Position numbers and translations under genes: made by a program. Below, piece after piece: positions 15,066 to 23,690 of a DNA stretch of 38,714 bases. Origin of the DNA: Opitutales bacterium (GTDB lineage Bacteria; Verrucomicrobiota; Verrucomicrobiia; Opitutales; Oceanipulchritudinaceae); NCBI GenBank assembly GCA_020831485.1, contig JAFIGG010000137.1:1-38714 (forward strand), in the 5' to 3' direction. Below the pieces are notes generated by a model that was not told where the DNA came from, searched no databases, and was given only the letters and a program-made list of their open reading frames with translations. Each line of letters begins with the position of its first letter. Positions within the stretch are counted from its first letter, which is position 1.

Positions 15066-16124
15066 ATGAATGATAGCGGCCCAACCCGCCCCCAAGGCGA
15101 GATCGTCCTTTACCAGCCCACCCAAGGCAACGAGCCGGTCCGCGTCCTCTTGGAAGGCGAAACGGTCTGGTTAACCCAGCGTCTAATCGCAAAGCTCTTC
15201 GGCGTCTCGGTCAAAACCGTAAACGAACACTTAATCAATATTTACGACGAGGGCGAACTCGCTGGGGAGGCAACTATCCGGAAATTCCGGATAGTTCAAA
15301 CCGAAGGCGACCGCCAGGTCAGCAGGCTTTTGGACCACTACAACCTGGACGCTATTCTTGCAGTGGGATACCGCACCCGCTCACCTCTCGGTACAGCTTT
15401 CCGCCAGTGGGCCACCGCCCGCCTACGCGAGTACCTCGTAAAGGGCTTCACCCTCAATGACGAGCGCCTCAAGGGCACCGACGGCGTCACCGACTACTTC
15501 GACGAACTGCTGGCCCGCATTCGCGAGATCCGGGCCAGTGAAGCCCGCGTCTACCAACGCATCCGGGAAATCTTCGCCCTCGCTGTCGATTACCGGGAAG
15601 GCGAGCAGGAAACCAAGATCTTCTTCGCCACGATGCAGAACAAAATGCACTTCGCGGCAACCGGCCACACGGCCGCCGAACTCCTCCGCGATCGTGCGGA
15701 TGCGAAAAAGCCAAACATGGGCCTGACCGCATGGAAAGGCGACCGTGTCATCAAACGCGACGTCGGTACGGCCAAGAACTACCTCGACGCTCAGGAAGTC
15801 GATACCCTCAACCGCATCACCGTCATGTTCCTCGATCAGGCCGAGTTCCGCGCCCAACGCCGAAAGGACATTCACATGCACGACTGGCAGGCCTTCCTCG
15901 ACAAGTTCCTGCACGACACCGAACTCCCCGTTCTCGAAGACGCCGGCTCGGTCAGCCACGATGAAGCGCTCGACTGGGCGAGCGGACAATACGATGCCTT
16001 CGCCGAACGCCGCCGCCTCAAGGCCGAGATCGAAGCCGAGGCGCGGTACGTCGAAGTCCTGCGCACCTCCGCCAGGCAATTGGAGAGCCGACGGAAGAAA
16101 CCCCCAAAGAAAGACAACCCATGA
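15066..16124 (+). CDS. rhuM: RhuM family protein
   Basis: The 352-aa protein reads GEIVLYQPTQGNEPVRVLLE, VWLTQRLIAKLFGVSVKTVN, then a central DGVTDYFDELLARIREIRAS and a C-terminal NRITVMFLDQAEFRAQRRKD, the standard RhuM order with an N-terminal helix-turn-helix-like part. RhuM proteins were named as virulence factors, are related to phage antirepressors, and are often found as passengers inside defence operons such as type I restriction-modification loci; their biochemical role is unclear. GAGGTGA five bases upstream fixes the ATG at 15066. It ends by ATGA overlap with the broken Bro-N gene, so the two form one unit inserted after csx17a. Confidence 0.85.
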   Translation: MNDSGPTRPQGEIVLYQPTQGNEPVRVLLEGETVWLTQRLIAKLFGVSVKTVNEHLINIYDEGELAGEATIRKFRIVQTEGDRQVSRLLDHYNLDAILAVGYRTRSPLGTAFRQWATARLREYLVKGFTLNDERLKGTDGVTDYFDELLARIREIRASEARVYQRIREIFALAVDYREGEQETKIFFATMQNKMHFAATGHTAAELLRDRADAKKPNMGLTAWKGDRVIKRDVGTAKNYLDAQEVDTLNRITVMFLDQAEFRAQRRKDIHMHDWQAFLDKFLHDTELPVLEDAGSVSHDEALDWASGQYDAFAERRRLKAEIEAEARYVEVLRTSARQLESRRKKPPKKDNP

Positions 16125-16442
16125 ACGACAGCGGATTCCAAAGTATCGTCATCCTCATGGGCGGAGAAGACCCCGGGAACAAATGGTATTTTTCGATCGT
16201 GGACGTCGTCGCGATCCTCACCGAGAGCCCGAACCCACAGGTCTATTGGCGCGTCATGAAAAAGCGCCTCCGAGACGAGGGTAATGAAAGCGTTACAAAT
16301 TGTAACGCTTTGAAAATGACCGCAGCTGACGGCACGCAAAGACCTCGAAAAGAAATCCGGCAAAAAAATTTCCACCAAAACGAATTTCAAATCCCTGCCA
16401 GAATCCAAAATCAGACAACTCGGAAAGGGTGCCTCCAAGTGA
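16121..16442 (+). pseudogene. Bro-N phage antirepressor gene with internal deletion and a cas3-derived patch
   Basis: The N-terminus has the Bro-N signature KWYFSIVDVVAILTESPNPQ, then VYWRVMKKRL and VTNCNALKMTAADG. After 16335 the reading frame must shift to recover a typical Bro C-terminus (ARKDLEKKSGKKI, then the stop at 16440-16442), so the middle of the gene is deleted. The first codons, IVILMGGEDPGNK, are not Bro-like; they copy the Cas3 motif VVILMGGEDPGDK, and the DNA at 16148-16182 nearly matches cas3a 10278-10312. The end overlaps a csx17 remnant by GTGA. A short product to TGA 16501 can still be translated but should not be a working antirepressor. Confidence 0.65.
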
Positions 16443-16515
16443 CCGAAATACCACTACCTGGCTGTCGTCACAACATCCTTGACCACTACCCTAAAGCCTG
16501 AGGAATCCGCAACCA
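16439..16515 (+). pseudogene. Remnant of a third csx17 5' end
   Basis: GTG 16439 begins VTEIPLPGCRHNILDHYPKA, closely like the start of csx17b (IRLPGCRHDILGHHLKAWGI). The codon matching Trp is TGA here, and similarity ends after GGAATCCG. The gene was coupled by GTGA overlap to the Bro gene, just as csx17b is coupled to KilA-N. Confidence 0.7.
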
Positions 16516-16703
16516 AAAACCTTCCACCCAAAGCAGCACAGGCCGCGACACAACTGAGCTCGTCGAAGGCCAGCCTGTGCCTTTCCACCGAAGAAAACAT
16601 GCACGCTGCCTGTTCTACGTCAGCCAAGCCAACCTCCAACCCATACAAGCATCATGTACTGCATCACCGGAATGACCACTGACCTCGAACGCCGCAGAAT
16701 ACA
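16516..16703. other. Gap with dispersed palindrome debris before cas3b
   Basis: No gene is recognised. It holds a split palindrome, GCACAGGC (16535-16542) and GGCCAGCCTGTGC (16568-16580), and a further fragment GCTGCCTGTTCTAC (16605-16618) of the same dispersed family. Confidence 0.45.
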
Positions 16704-19520
16704 GTGAATACATCATTAACAACCTTCGCCGATTTCTTTGAAGCCACCACCGACCATCCACCCTACCTGTGGCAATGCCGCCTTGCTTGCGGCGAACCGC
16801 CGGAAGGTGCAAACTGCGATCTCAGCAGTCCAGATAAGTTGACCACCCAATGGCTATCCGGCGGCAACTCTTGTGCCTCCCGCCTAATCGACATCCCCAC
16901 CGGACTTGGCAAAACCGCCGGGGTTGTCCTCGCTTGGCTGTGGAATCGGCGTCAATTCGATGAAGAATCAACGTGGCCCCGCCGACTCGTTTACTGCCTT
17001 CCCATGCGCACGCTTGTCGAGCAAACCGAACACGAAGTGATGCAATGGATCTCCAAAGTAGCACAGGCTGCCTATTCTACTTTTCAGCGCCCCCGCGTCG
17101 TCATCCTCATGGGTGGCGAAGACCTCTCCCCCGAAGCGAAAGACTGGGATCTCCACCCCGAAGACCCCGCCATCCTCATCGGAACCCAGGATATGCTCTT
17201 ATCTCGCGCCCTCAACCGTGGTTACGGCATGTCCCGCTACCGATGGCCCATGCATTTCGCCCTCCTCAACAACGACGCCCTCTGGGTAATAGACGAGGTG
17301 CAGTTGATGGGGAGCGGAATTCAGACCGCCCGGCAATTGGAGGCATTCCGACGTTCCGCAAAAGCTTCGACCGAACCGCTCGGTATGGGAGGCCATGGCC
17401 CCTCCTTCACTTGGTATTGCTCTGCTACAGCAAGCGCTAAAGTGCTGACAACCCGCGAGTGGCGAAGGCTTCCCTTTGATGACGACTGGAAGATTGAACT
17501 ATCCGATGCGGAGAAAAACGCCACCGAAGGCGATGTCGCCAGGCGTAGACTGGCCACCAAACAACTCCTCTCGGAAAACTCGGCCAAAGCGACGGATAAA
17601 GTCGACGCCATTCTCAACACTCACAACACCCTAGTTAAGACCCTCGACGATGAGAAGGCCCCGATTGAGATTCCGCGCCGCACACTGGTCATCTGCAACA
17701 CCGTGGATCGGGCAAAGGAGGTATATGAAAAACTCAACAGTGCCGTCTCCGCAGTAAACAGGGATCCGCAGCCTGAAGTCATTCTACTGCATTCCCGCTT
17801 TCGTCCTCTTGAGCGGGCAAATGCGTCGGCGAAGCTACATAGTAACTATCTCCAATCTCTGCCTCGGGGCCAGATTGTTGTAAGCACTCAGGTTATCGAA
17901 GCTGGAGTCGATATTTCAAGTGGCTGTCTTTGGACGGAAATCGCCCCTCTCTCCTCTTTGGTCCAGCGCATGGGGCGGCACAACCGCGCAGGTGAGTTCG
18001 GGCACAAGGGTAACGCCATTTACAAGTGGAAACCCACCATCTATATCCTCGGAGTCGGAGTGAAAGCCGCCCCGACCAAAGAGAGTAAAAAAGAAAAAGA
18101 AGAACGGGAAAACAAGAATCGAAAATGTTGCTTACCTTATGATTTCGGGGCGTGCGATGCGGCCTGGCTAGCTCTCGAAAAGCTCAACTCCGACGCCTCA
18201 CCCGCCAATCTCTCAACCATCCACAGCGAAATCGCCGATTCGATTCAACCGCTTCCTTACTCGCTCCTCCGCCACGAACTCCTCGATTTCTTCGACACCG
18301 ACGCCAACCTATCCTTGGGGTTCACCGACGTCTCGCCTTTCGTGCGAGGCTTGGACGAAGATACTGACGTTTACGTCTTGTGGAGAGACTGGGAAAGGCA
18401 AACAGCCCCCGACAAGCATTATCGGGGCGACATCGGGCGCAACGAACTCTGCTCGGTTCCGATCAGCAAAATTAAAGATTTCACGAATCGCCGCAAGGGC
18501 TTTCTCTGGTTGGGAAAAGAACGGGGATGGGTTTCGGCGACAAAAATCGCACCTTTTCCCGGCAGTATACTCCTGCTCCCCTGCGAAGCGGGTGGCTACT
18601 CGGATACCCTCGGCTGGACCGGGCTTGAATCCGATCAACCCTCCGACCTCTACCAGCCCGCCGAACTCCCGAGCGACGAAGATATGCTTTCGATCCTCAA
18701 GAGTGGCTGGCAGTCCATCGATGAACACACGCAGGACGTAAAGAAAGAATGGTCGGCAATTGCCAATGCCCTTTTGTCGTCAATGGATTTGGAAAAACAA
18801 GCCGGAGACGAAGCCGTTGTGTGGCACGACTTCGGGAAAAACCATCCCAGGTGGCAGCAGGCGGTTGCCGATGCTTGCGAGGCAGCGCAGGTCACCGCTT
18901 GTGAAGATAAGCGTCCTTGGGGGAAGTTTGACTTATCGGAAAGCCCAAACCTGAAAAACGACGAAGGCCAGCTCCTCACTGGAAAAGGCCTGCAAATCGC
19001 CATTTTCCAAATCAAGTGCCTTTTCCGCCCCGGCGTCTTGCATGAGGTCGCTTCGGCTCTCGCTCTGCGCCAGTATCACATTGATCAAAAGGGAGTAAAA
19101 CGGATCTGGGACGAGGCTAACCAAGACGACTACCTCCGCCATCTGCTTTCCGAGTACCTCGTCATGACCCACCATGGTCGCGTACGAAAAGTGCTCCGTG
19201 ACGAAATTCCGATAAAACCGAAATGCGCAAAAGCATTGACTATCGTTCGCGGCATCCAGCAAGGGGATCATATTCCGGCCTTGCACACCTGCAAAGTGGA
19301 TTTGCCAGAAACCACTCTGGAAATTGAATGCCGCAAGATGGGGAGGACTGACGATGGACACGAAAGCTACACCAAGGGAGTGCTTCGGCTTCTTGAATAT
19401 TACGGCCCCTTCCGCCTTGCCTATCTTGAAATGCTCCTCCGCGCCGCCGATGCCCGCGCCTCAAAAGTAGCACAGGCTGCCAGCCTGTCTTCACTCAATC
19501 CGGGATCCGAACCATTCTGA
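16704..19520 (+). CDS. cas3: Type I-G Cas3 helicase-nuclease, copy b
   Basis: The 938-aa protein has the same order as copy a: Walker A IPTGLGKT at residues 64-71, DEVQ at 197-200, SATASAK, STQVIEAGVDIS, QRMGRHNR, and a C-terminal HD (H708-D709 in VVWHDFGKNHPRW) with MTHHGR later. DNA identity to cas3a is highest around the helicase core (17170-17310 against 10345-10485), while flanking parts have diverged strongly, so this is a paralogue and not a recent copy. Compared with copy a it has a longer segment before Walker A (EGANCDLSSPDKLTTQWLS) and insertions at two dispersed palindromes, read in frame as SKVAQAAYST and SKVAQAASLS. The GTG start has no strong ribosome-binding site. KilA-N begins on its last base. 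Confidence 0.93.
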   Translation: MNTSLTTFADFFEATTDHPPYLWQCRLACGEPPEGANCDLSSPDKLTTQWLSGGNSCASRLIDIPTGLGKTAGVVLAWLWNRRQFDEESTWPRRLVYCLPMRTLVEQTEHEVMQWISKVAQAAYSTFQRPRVVILMGGEDLSPEAKDWDLHPEDPAILIGTQDMLLSRALNRGYGMSRYRWPMHFALLNNDALWVIDEVQLMGSGIQTARQLEAFRRSAKASTEPLGMGGHGPSFTWYCSATASAKVLTTREWRRLPFDDDWKIELSDAEKNATEGDVARRRLATKQLLSENSAKATDKVDAILNTHNTLVKTLDDEKAPIEIPRRTLVICNTVDRAKEVYEKLNSAVSAVNRDPQPEVILLHSRFRPLERANASAKLHSNYLQSLPRGQIVVSTQVIEAGVDISSGCLWTEIAPLSSLVQRMGRHNRAGEFGHKGNAIYKWKPTIYILGVGVKAAPTKESKKEKEERENKNRKCCLPYDFGACDAAWLALEKLNSDASPANLSTIHSEIADSIQPLPYSLLRHELLDFFDTDANLSLGFTDVSPFVRGLDEDTDVYVLWRDWERQTAPDKHYRGDIGRNELCSVPISKIKDFTNRRKGFLWLGKERGWVSATKIAPFPGSILLLPCEAGGYSDTLGWTGLESDQPSDLYQPAELPSDEDMLSILKSGWQSIDEHTQDVKKEWSAIANALLSSMDLEKQAGDEAVVWHDFGKNHPRWQQAVADACEAAQVTACEDKRPWGKFDLSESPNLKNDEGQLLTGKGLQIAIFQIKCLFRPGVLHEVASALALRQYHIDQKGVKRIWDEANQDDYLRHLLSEYLVMTHHGRVRKVLRDEIPIKPKCAKALTIVRGIQQGDHIPALHTCKVDLPETTLEIECRKMGRTDDGHESYTKGVLRLLEYYGPFRLAYLEMLLRAADARASKVAQAASLSSLNPGSEPF
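17057..17080. repeat. Dispersed palindrome inside cas3b
   Basis: GTAGCACAGGCTGCC followed by TATTCTAC sits within the helicase coding region, between EVMQWISK and QRPRVVILMGGED, where copy a has an unrelated short loop (DALEEKKLLPNK). The element therefore adds residues in frame. Confidence 0.55.
19468..19490. repeat. Dispersed palindrome at cas3b 3' end
   Basis: GTAGCACAGGCTGCCAGCCTG is read in frame as SKVAQAASL near the C-terminus, at the same place as the partial copy in cas3a. Confidence 0.65.
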
Positions 19521-20353
19521 TGAAAAAGAAATCCTCAAAAGCAAAAATCAATGTCCGGGGCACCGAGATCGCCGTCATCCATCGTGGCGATGAAGATTTC
19601 ATCTCCCTCACGGATATGCTCAAGGCCAAGGACGGGGATTTCTTCATTTCCGACTGGCTGCGCAACCGAAATACTGTGGAGTTCCTCGGCATCTGGGAGA
19701 CCGTCCACAACCCTGATTTTAATTCCGGCGAATTCGCCACAATTAAAAGTCAGGCCGGTCTCAACAGTTACAAGCTAAGTGTGAAGGAGTGGGTGGAAAA
19801 AACAAACGCCATGGGTCTGCAAGCTAAAGCCGGACGCTACGGTGGCACTTACGCCCACCGCGATATAGCATTTGAGTTCGGAATGTGGATCAGCCCTGAA
19901 TTCAAAATTTACCTAATTAAGGAATTCCAACGCCTCAAAGAAGACGAAAACCGACGCCTCGATCTCGCATGGAACCTCAACCGAACCCTCGCCAAAATCA
20001 ACTACCGCATCCACACCGACGCCATCCAGAGCCACCTCATTCCACCTGAAGTCACAGCGAAACAAGCCGCCCTCACCTATGCCTCGGAAGCTGACCTACT
20101 GAACGTGGCTCTCTTTGGTCAGACCGCCGGTGAGTGGCGCAAAGCTAATCCCGGAAAAGGCGGCAATATGCGCGACCACGCCAGCCTCGAACAACTCCTT
20201 GTCCTCGCCAATCTGGAAAATATGAATGCGGAGTTCATCCATATGGGGCTCCCCCAGTCCGACCGCCTCAAGCGCCTAAACGCCATCGCCATTCGGCAGA
20301 TGCAAACCCTCACCGCGCACGCCAAAAACCTTCTGAAAGGAGACGGATCATGA
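19520..20353 (+). CDS. KilA-N domain protein
   Basis: The 277-aa protein carries an N-terminal KilA-N domain: ISLTDMLKAKDGDFFISDWL, then RNRNTVEFLGIWETVHNPDF, LSVKEWVEKTNAMGLQAKAG and RYGGTYAHRDIAFEFGMWIS. KilA-N is a DNA-binding domain of phage antirepressors and related proteins. The C-terminal half (LTYASEADLLNVALFGQTAG, LANLENMNAEFIHMGLPQ) is common in KilA-N proteins found as cargo in bacterial defence operons. It overlaps cas3b by 1 nt and csx17b by 4 nt (ATGA), so it is translated as part of the cas operon. A role in controlling the effector set, or in sensing phage antirepressors, is possible but unproven. Confidence 0.85.
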   Translation: MKKKSSKAKINVRGTEIAVIHRGDEDFISLTDMLKAKDGDFFISDWLRNRNTVEFLGIWETVHNPDFNSGEFATIKSQAGLNSYKLSVKEWVEKTNAMGLQAKAGRYGGTYAHRDIAFEFGMWISPEFKIYLIKEFQRLKEDENRRLDLAWNLNRTLAKINYRIHTDAIQSHLIPPEVTAKQAALTYASEADLLNVALFGQTAGEWRKANPGKGGNMRDHASLEQLLVLANLENMNAEFIHMGLPQSDRLKRLNAIAIRQMQTLTAHAKNLLKGDGS

Positions 20354-22653
20354 ACGATAAAGCTCGATCATCAGGTGCCCCTGACAAGGGTAATTCAATT
20401 CGACTTCCCGGCTGTCGCCACGATATCCTTGGCCACCACCTGAAGGCCTGGGGAATCCTTCGCGCCCTCCATAAGTGCGCTCCCTACGAACACCTCGACC
20501 ATGAGTCCGAAGGTTGGTGGGATCTCGACCAAGCGTGCTTTTGCCTAAGATCCTCTAAATATGATTCCATAGAAAAATTGGCTGAGTTCTTAGGGCATCA
20601 TTACCAACCGTCCAAGGTGATTAGCCCTTGGGACAAAGATATTGGCTACAAAACGAGCCCGGGTTCACCGCCGCATGAGGATGACTTAAGAATTGCAAGG
20701 TCTCTATCTGGCAGAATCCCCGCAACCAGCGGGGCAACGATCAAGCGCGCTAACTTCATCGAATTCCGAGATGAAGCCATATCGGTCAACGCTTATGATT
20801 TGGATTCCCTCGCATCAATTTTCATGTCTCGCAATTCCGACAACCCCGTCTTTCTGAATCGCGGAGCAGCTGGACGCGCACAAATGTTTCGAACCTACTG
20901 GGAATATATTCAGCAGATCGAGAAAGAAAGAAACAAGAGGAATGGCGGGAAGACAGCGACAATCGCCGAAAAATCAACCCTGGGTTCCGGAAGCCAAACG
21001 GGAACGAAGAAGGGGCGAGGTTCACCATTCTTCCCCGACGCCATCAAAACCTACAACAACGGGTCAAGTTGGGTGGTAGAAAGTTTCCCATTCAACGCCC
21101 TGGATTACATTCTCGCCGTGGAAGGAGCGCTGGCTCTTCGTGGCTCTGCCTCGAGAACGCTTGCTGCAAATAGTCGGCGATTCGCTGCATTTCCCTTTAT
21201 CGTCGAAACGGGTGACGACATGACCGACGACAGTGGTGAGATCAAAGGCACTGCTAAGGCCCTTTGGCTTCCGCTTTGGGACCGCCCCGTAAGTTACTCT
21301 GAACTAGCCTCTTTCGTCAGCGATGCGCAGTCCAGACTGCCCGGGAAGGAAGCCAAATTTTCATCGGAGTTTGCTCGTTCTCTCCGCAGTCAAGGTGTGG
21401 ATGCTGGGTTTGCCGCGTGGCAGGAATTCCGCTACAAAATGAAGGCCAGCCGAATTCCGTGGGTCTGCACGGGCAATTTCATCGGCAGGGAAGCGAGTGA
21501 CCGACCACTGTTGCTCACCGATGCCCTATCTCCTCTCGATGAATCTGCTTTCCTCGACCAATTCATCGAAAAGTGGAAAGGGGCTAAAATAGAAGCGTCC
21601 AGCCCGCACCACTACCGTGAAAGGGTGAATGCGGCCATTGAAAGTGCGATTATTTCACCGACCCCGGAAAATGCACTCGAAATTCTTGCGAAGGCTTTTG
21701 AAGCGGTGAAACAACTCGCTATGTCAAAGAACTTTCGAGACAAAACGCACGGAGCCCACTTCTTCCGACCGCTCCCTCAAGAACCTTGGAATGCGCTCCT
21801 TTCCGGCCTTGATGCGAGCCGGGAATTTCTCATTGCCCGGGCCTTGGCGAGCATGACAGGGCGCGAGAAGCAACCGAATGGGAAAGACTCGGAAGTGCAG
21901 CCCATGCTTGGATCGATTCTTCCGCTCAAACTGGGATCCTCCGGTTGGTATCTTTGGGAACAATCGCCACAAGCTGTTTGGACGGGATACGACTTGTATC
22001 ACGATCTGTCCAAAGTGCTACAACGTCGCTATCTGGATTCCCTTTTCGATCAGCTTCCCGCATTGCGATCCGTTCATCCCGCCCCGCTCGATGCGGTACT
22101 TGCCCTACTGCAAGGGGACCTCGATAATCACCAAATCTCCCGTTGGACTGAAGCCCTCAGCCTGATCGGGTGGCATCACCAGAGAAAAGAAGATGGCTCA
22201 TCTGATGAGGGGCCAAAGGCCGCCAACGATGACCGACTGGAACCATGGCACCCTGTAGCCATTCCTCCTGCCTATGCAGCTCTTCGAGGATTGCTGGAGG
22301 TCGAGTGCGAGTGGCAGGGAGCGAACTTCGCAATTTGGCAGAAACGGCGGTCCCGCATTCCTTTTGCTCTTCTTTGTCAACGCACACCGGGTGCTGTTTC
22401 GAGAGCGGTATCTGAGAGTCTTCATCGGCTATCCATCTGGGGCGTCATCAACCCCGATAAGGAATCGCGCAATGAATCGCAACGCCTTCAGGGCAAGTCC
22501 ATCATCCGGCCCCAAGCATTCCAGATTCAGTCGGACGAAGCCAGCCGCCTCGCTGCCGTCGTCTGCGTCCCTCTCGTCTGGAAAGACCAATCTCAACTCT
22601 ACTGGGAAATCACCATCCCCACGAAAACACAAACAAAGGAACCAGCATTATGA
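20350..22653 (+). CDS. csx17: Type I-G Cascade large subunit Csx17, copy b
   Basis: The 767-aa protein matches copy a in its landmarks: IRLPGCRHDILGHHLKAWGI near the start, KVISPWDKDIGY, NALDYILAVEGALALRGSAS, ALWLPLWDRPVS, THGAHFFRPLPQEPWNALLS and a closing SRLAAVVCVPLVW. The middle differs, with a basic insertion (EKERNKRNGGKTA) in place of the coiled coil of copy a. Overlaps of ATGA with KilA-N before and csb1b after show tight coupling inside effector set b. Two divergent large subunits could read different PAMs or resist different anti-CRISPR proteins; this is inference. Confidence 0.88.
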   Translation: MNDKARSSGAPDKGNSIRLPGCRHDILGHHLKAWGILRALHKCAPYEHLDHESEGWWDLDQACFCLRSSKYDSIEKLAEFLGHHYQPSKVISPWDKDIGYKTSPGSPPHEDDLRIARSLSGRIPATSGATIKRANFIEFRDEAISVNAYDLDSLASIFMSRNSDNPVFLNRGAAGRAQMFRTYWEYIQQIEKERNKRNGGKTATIAEKSTLGSGSQTGTKKGRGSPFFPDAIKTYNNGSSWVVESFPFNALDYILAVEGALALRGSASRTLAANSRRFAAFPFIVETGDDMTDDSGEIKGTAKALWLPLWDRPVSYSELASFVSDAQSRLPGKEAKFSSEFARSLRSQGVDAGFAAWQEFRYKMKASRIPWVCTGNFIGREASDRPLLLTDALSPLDESAFLDQFIEKWKGAKIEASSPHHYRERVNAAIESAIISPTPENALEILAKAFEAVKQLAMSKNFRDKTHGAHFFRPLPQEPWNALLSGLDASREFLIARALASMTGREKQPNGKDSEVQPMLGSILPLKLGSSGWYLWEQSPQAVWTGYDLYHDLSKVLQRRYLDSLFDQLPALRSVHPAPLDAVLALLQGDLDNHQISRWTEALSLIGWHHQRKEDGSSDEGPKAANDDRLEPWHPVAIPPAYAALRGLLEVECEWQGANFAIWQKRRSRIPFALLCQRTPGAVSRAVSESLHRLSIWGVINPDKESRNESQRLQGKSIIRPQAFQIQSDEASRLAAVVCVPLVWKDQSQLYWEITIPTKTQTKEPAL

Positions 22654-23687
22654 CAACCGACAACCAGAACATCACCATCGGGGGACTCACGATCCCCGCC
22701 AACTGCCGCCGCATCTTCATCACCGCCGAACTGGAACCATCCAACGGCGATCCGAGGATCCAGCCCACCGGATTCCCCGATCTGGGCCCCGTCCTCTACC
22801 CGGATCCTTCCGGCAAACACGGAAACATTTGCATTATCGAATCCGAAGCCTCCATGGCTAATCGGCTGGAGGAGGTTTGCTTCGCCAATAAATACGAAGG
22901 AACCCTTTCTGACACATTCACAGGTCTTCCTTATCTCCGGGCAGAAAAATCGAATGAGTTCAAAACAGCCTCAACTATCGACGGTCATCGATTTGCATCA
23001 GACTTCCTTGCCAAAGGGAAATCAGATTTTGGCACAGATAATGAAGCTACCCTTGCGGATTTCATAAAAACCTCGCTGGGCATGAGCAATGACGGCAAGA
23101 CCATGCCCATTGCCCGGGTACCAGAGGTATTTGAATTGGCAATGGGCCTGGATACGATGTCGCTAATCCACGGCTTTCAGGTCTCCAACGAGCAAATCTC
23201 GTTCGTTGGTCTCCGTCACCCCCGCGCCTTGACGGCATCGATCATCGGATTGAATGCGGAACGCGTCATCGTTCCGGGAATCAAGTTCAATGTCGGCCAA
23301 GTGGAAAGCGAATCAGGACAGGCCATTTTTCAGAAACAACGTATCACATGCAAATCGATCCAGGCGCGCTTCTCCGTAGACGTAGGGTTGCTTGCTTCTC
23401 TTCGTCTCGCCCCTGGCGAGATCGGCTTGCAGCAGGCTCGCCTTTCGCTGTTGCTTGCGCTTGGCTTATGGAAGATAGCCGCATTCTTGGACCGCTTGGA
23501 TGTGGAACTGAGCCTACGATCTGAATGCAAGCTCAAGTTGAAGGATGACGGAGCCATTTACCAAATCGACAAGGCGGAAGGGGTGCCATTCGATCCTAAA
23601 GAGATTCTGAAGATCGACATGCCCACCCAGATTACCTCAGCCGGCCTTCCACAAGAGCGGTCTCCATTGACTCTCAGATTTTCCTAA
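22650..23687 (+). CDS. csb1: Type I-G Cas7 backbone subunit Csb1 (GSU0053-type), copy b
   Basis: The 345-aa protein has the Csb1 signature IFITAELEPSNGDPRIQPTG, FPDLGPVLYP, IIESEASMANRLEEVCF, TGLPYLRA, SLIHGFQVSNEQIS, and RVPEVFELAMGLD, equivalent to the copy at 25444. Csb1 is the Cas7-like subunit that forms the helical backbone on the crRNA spacer. It starts inside the csx17b stop (ATGA) and is followed after 3 bases by csb2b. Confidence 0.9.
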   Translation: MTTDNQNITIGGLTIPANCRRIFITAELEPSNGDPRIQPTGFPDLGPVLYPDPSGKHGNICIIESEASMANRLEEVCFANKYEGTLSDTFTGLPYLRAEKSNEFKTASTIDGHRFASDFLAKGKSDFGTDNEATLADFIKTSLGMSNDGKTMPIARVPEVFELAMGLDTMSLIHGFQVSNEQISFVGLRHPRALTASIIGLNAERVIVPGIKFNVGQVESESGQAIFQKQRITCKSIQARFSVDVGLLASLRLAPGEIGLQQARLSLLLALGLWKIAAFLDRLDVELSLRSECKLKLKDDGAIYQIDKAEGVPFDPKEILKIDMPTQITSAGLPQERSPLTLRFS

Positions 23688-23690
23688 CGC

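Noticed and set aside
14845-15069. A 74-codon frame ending with ATGA overlap on rhuM
   Set aside because: It crosses the pseudo-repeats and a dispersed palindrome, has mixed composition and no recognisable domain. Kept only as an alternative to the crRNA-like reading.
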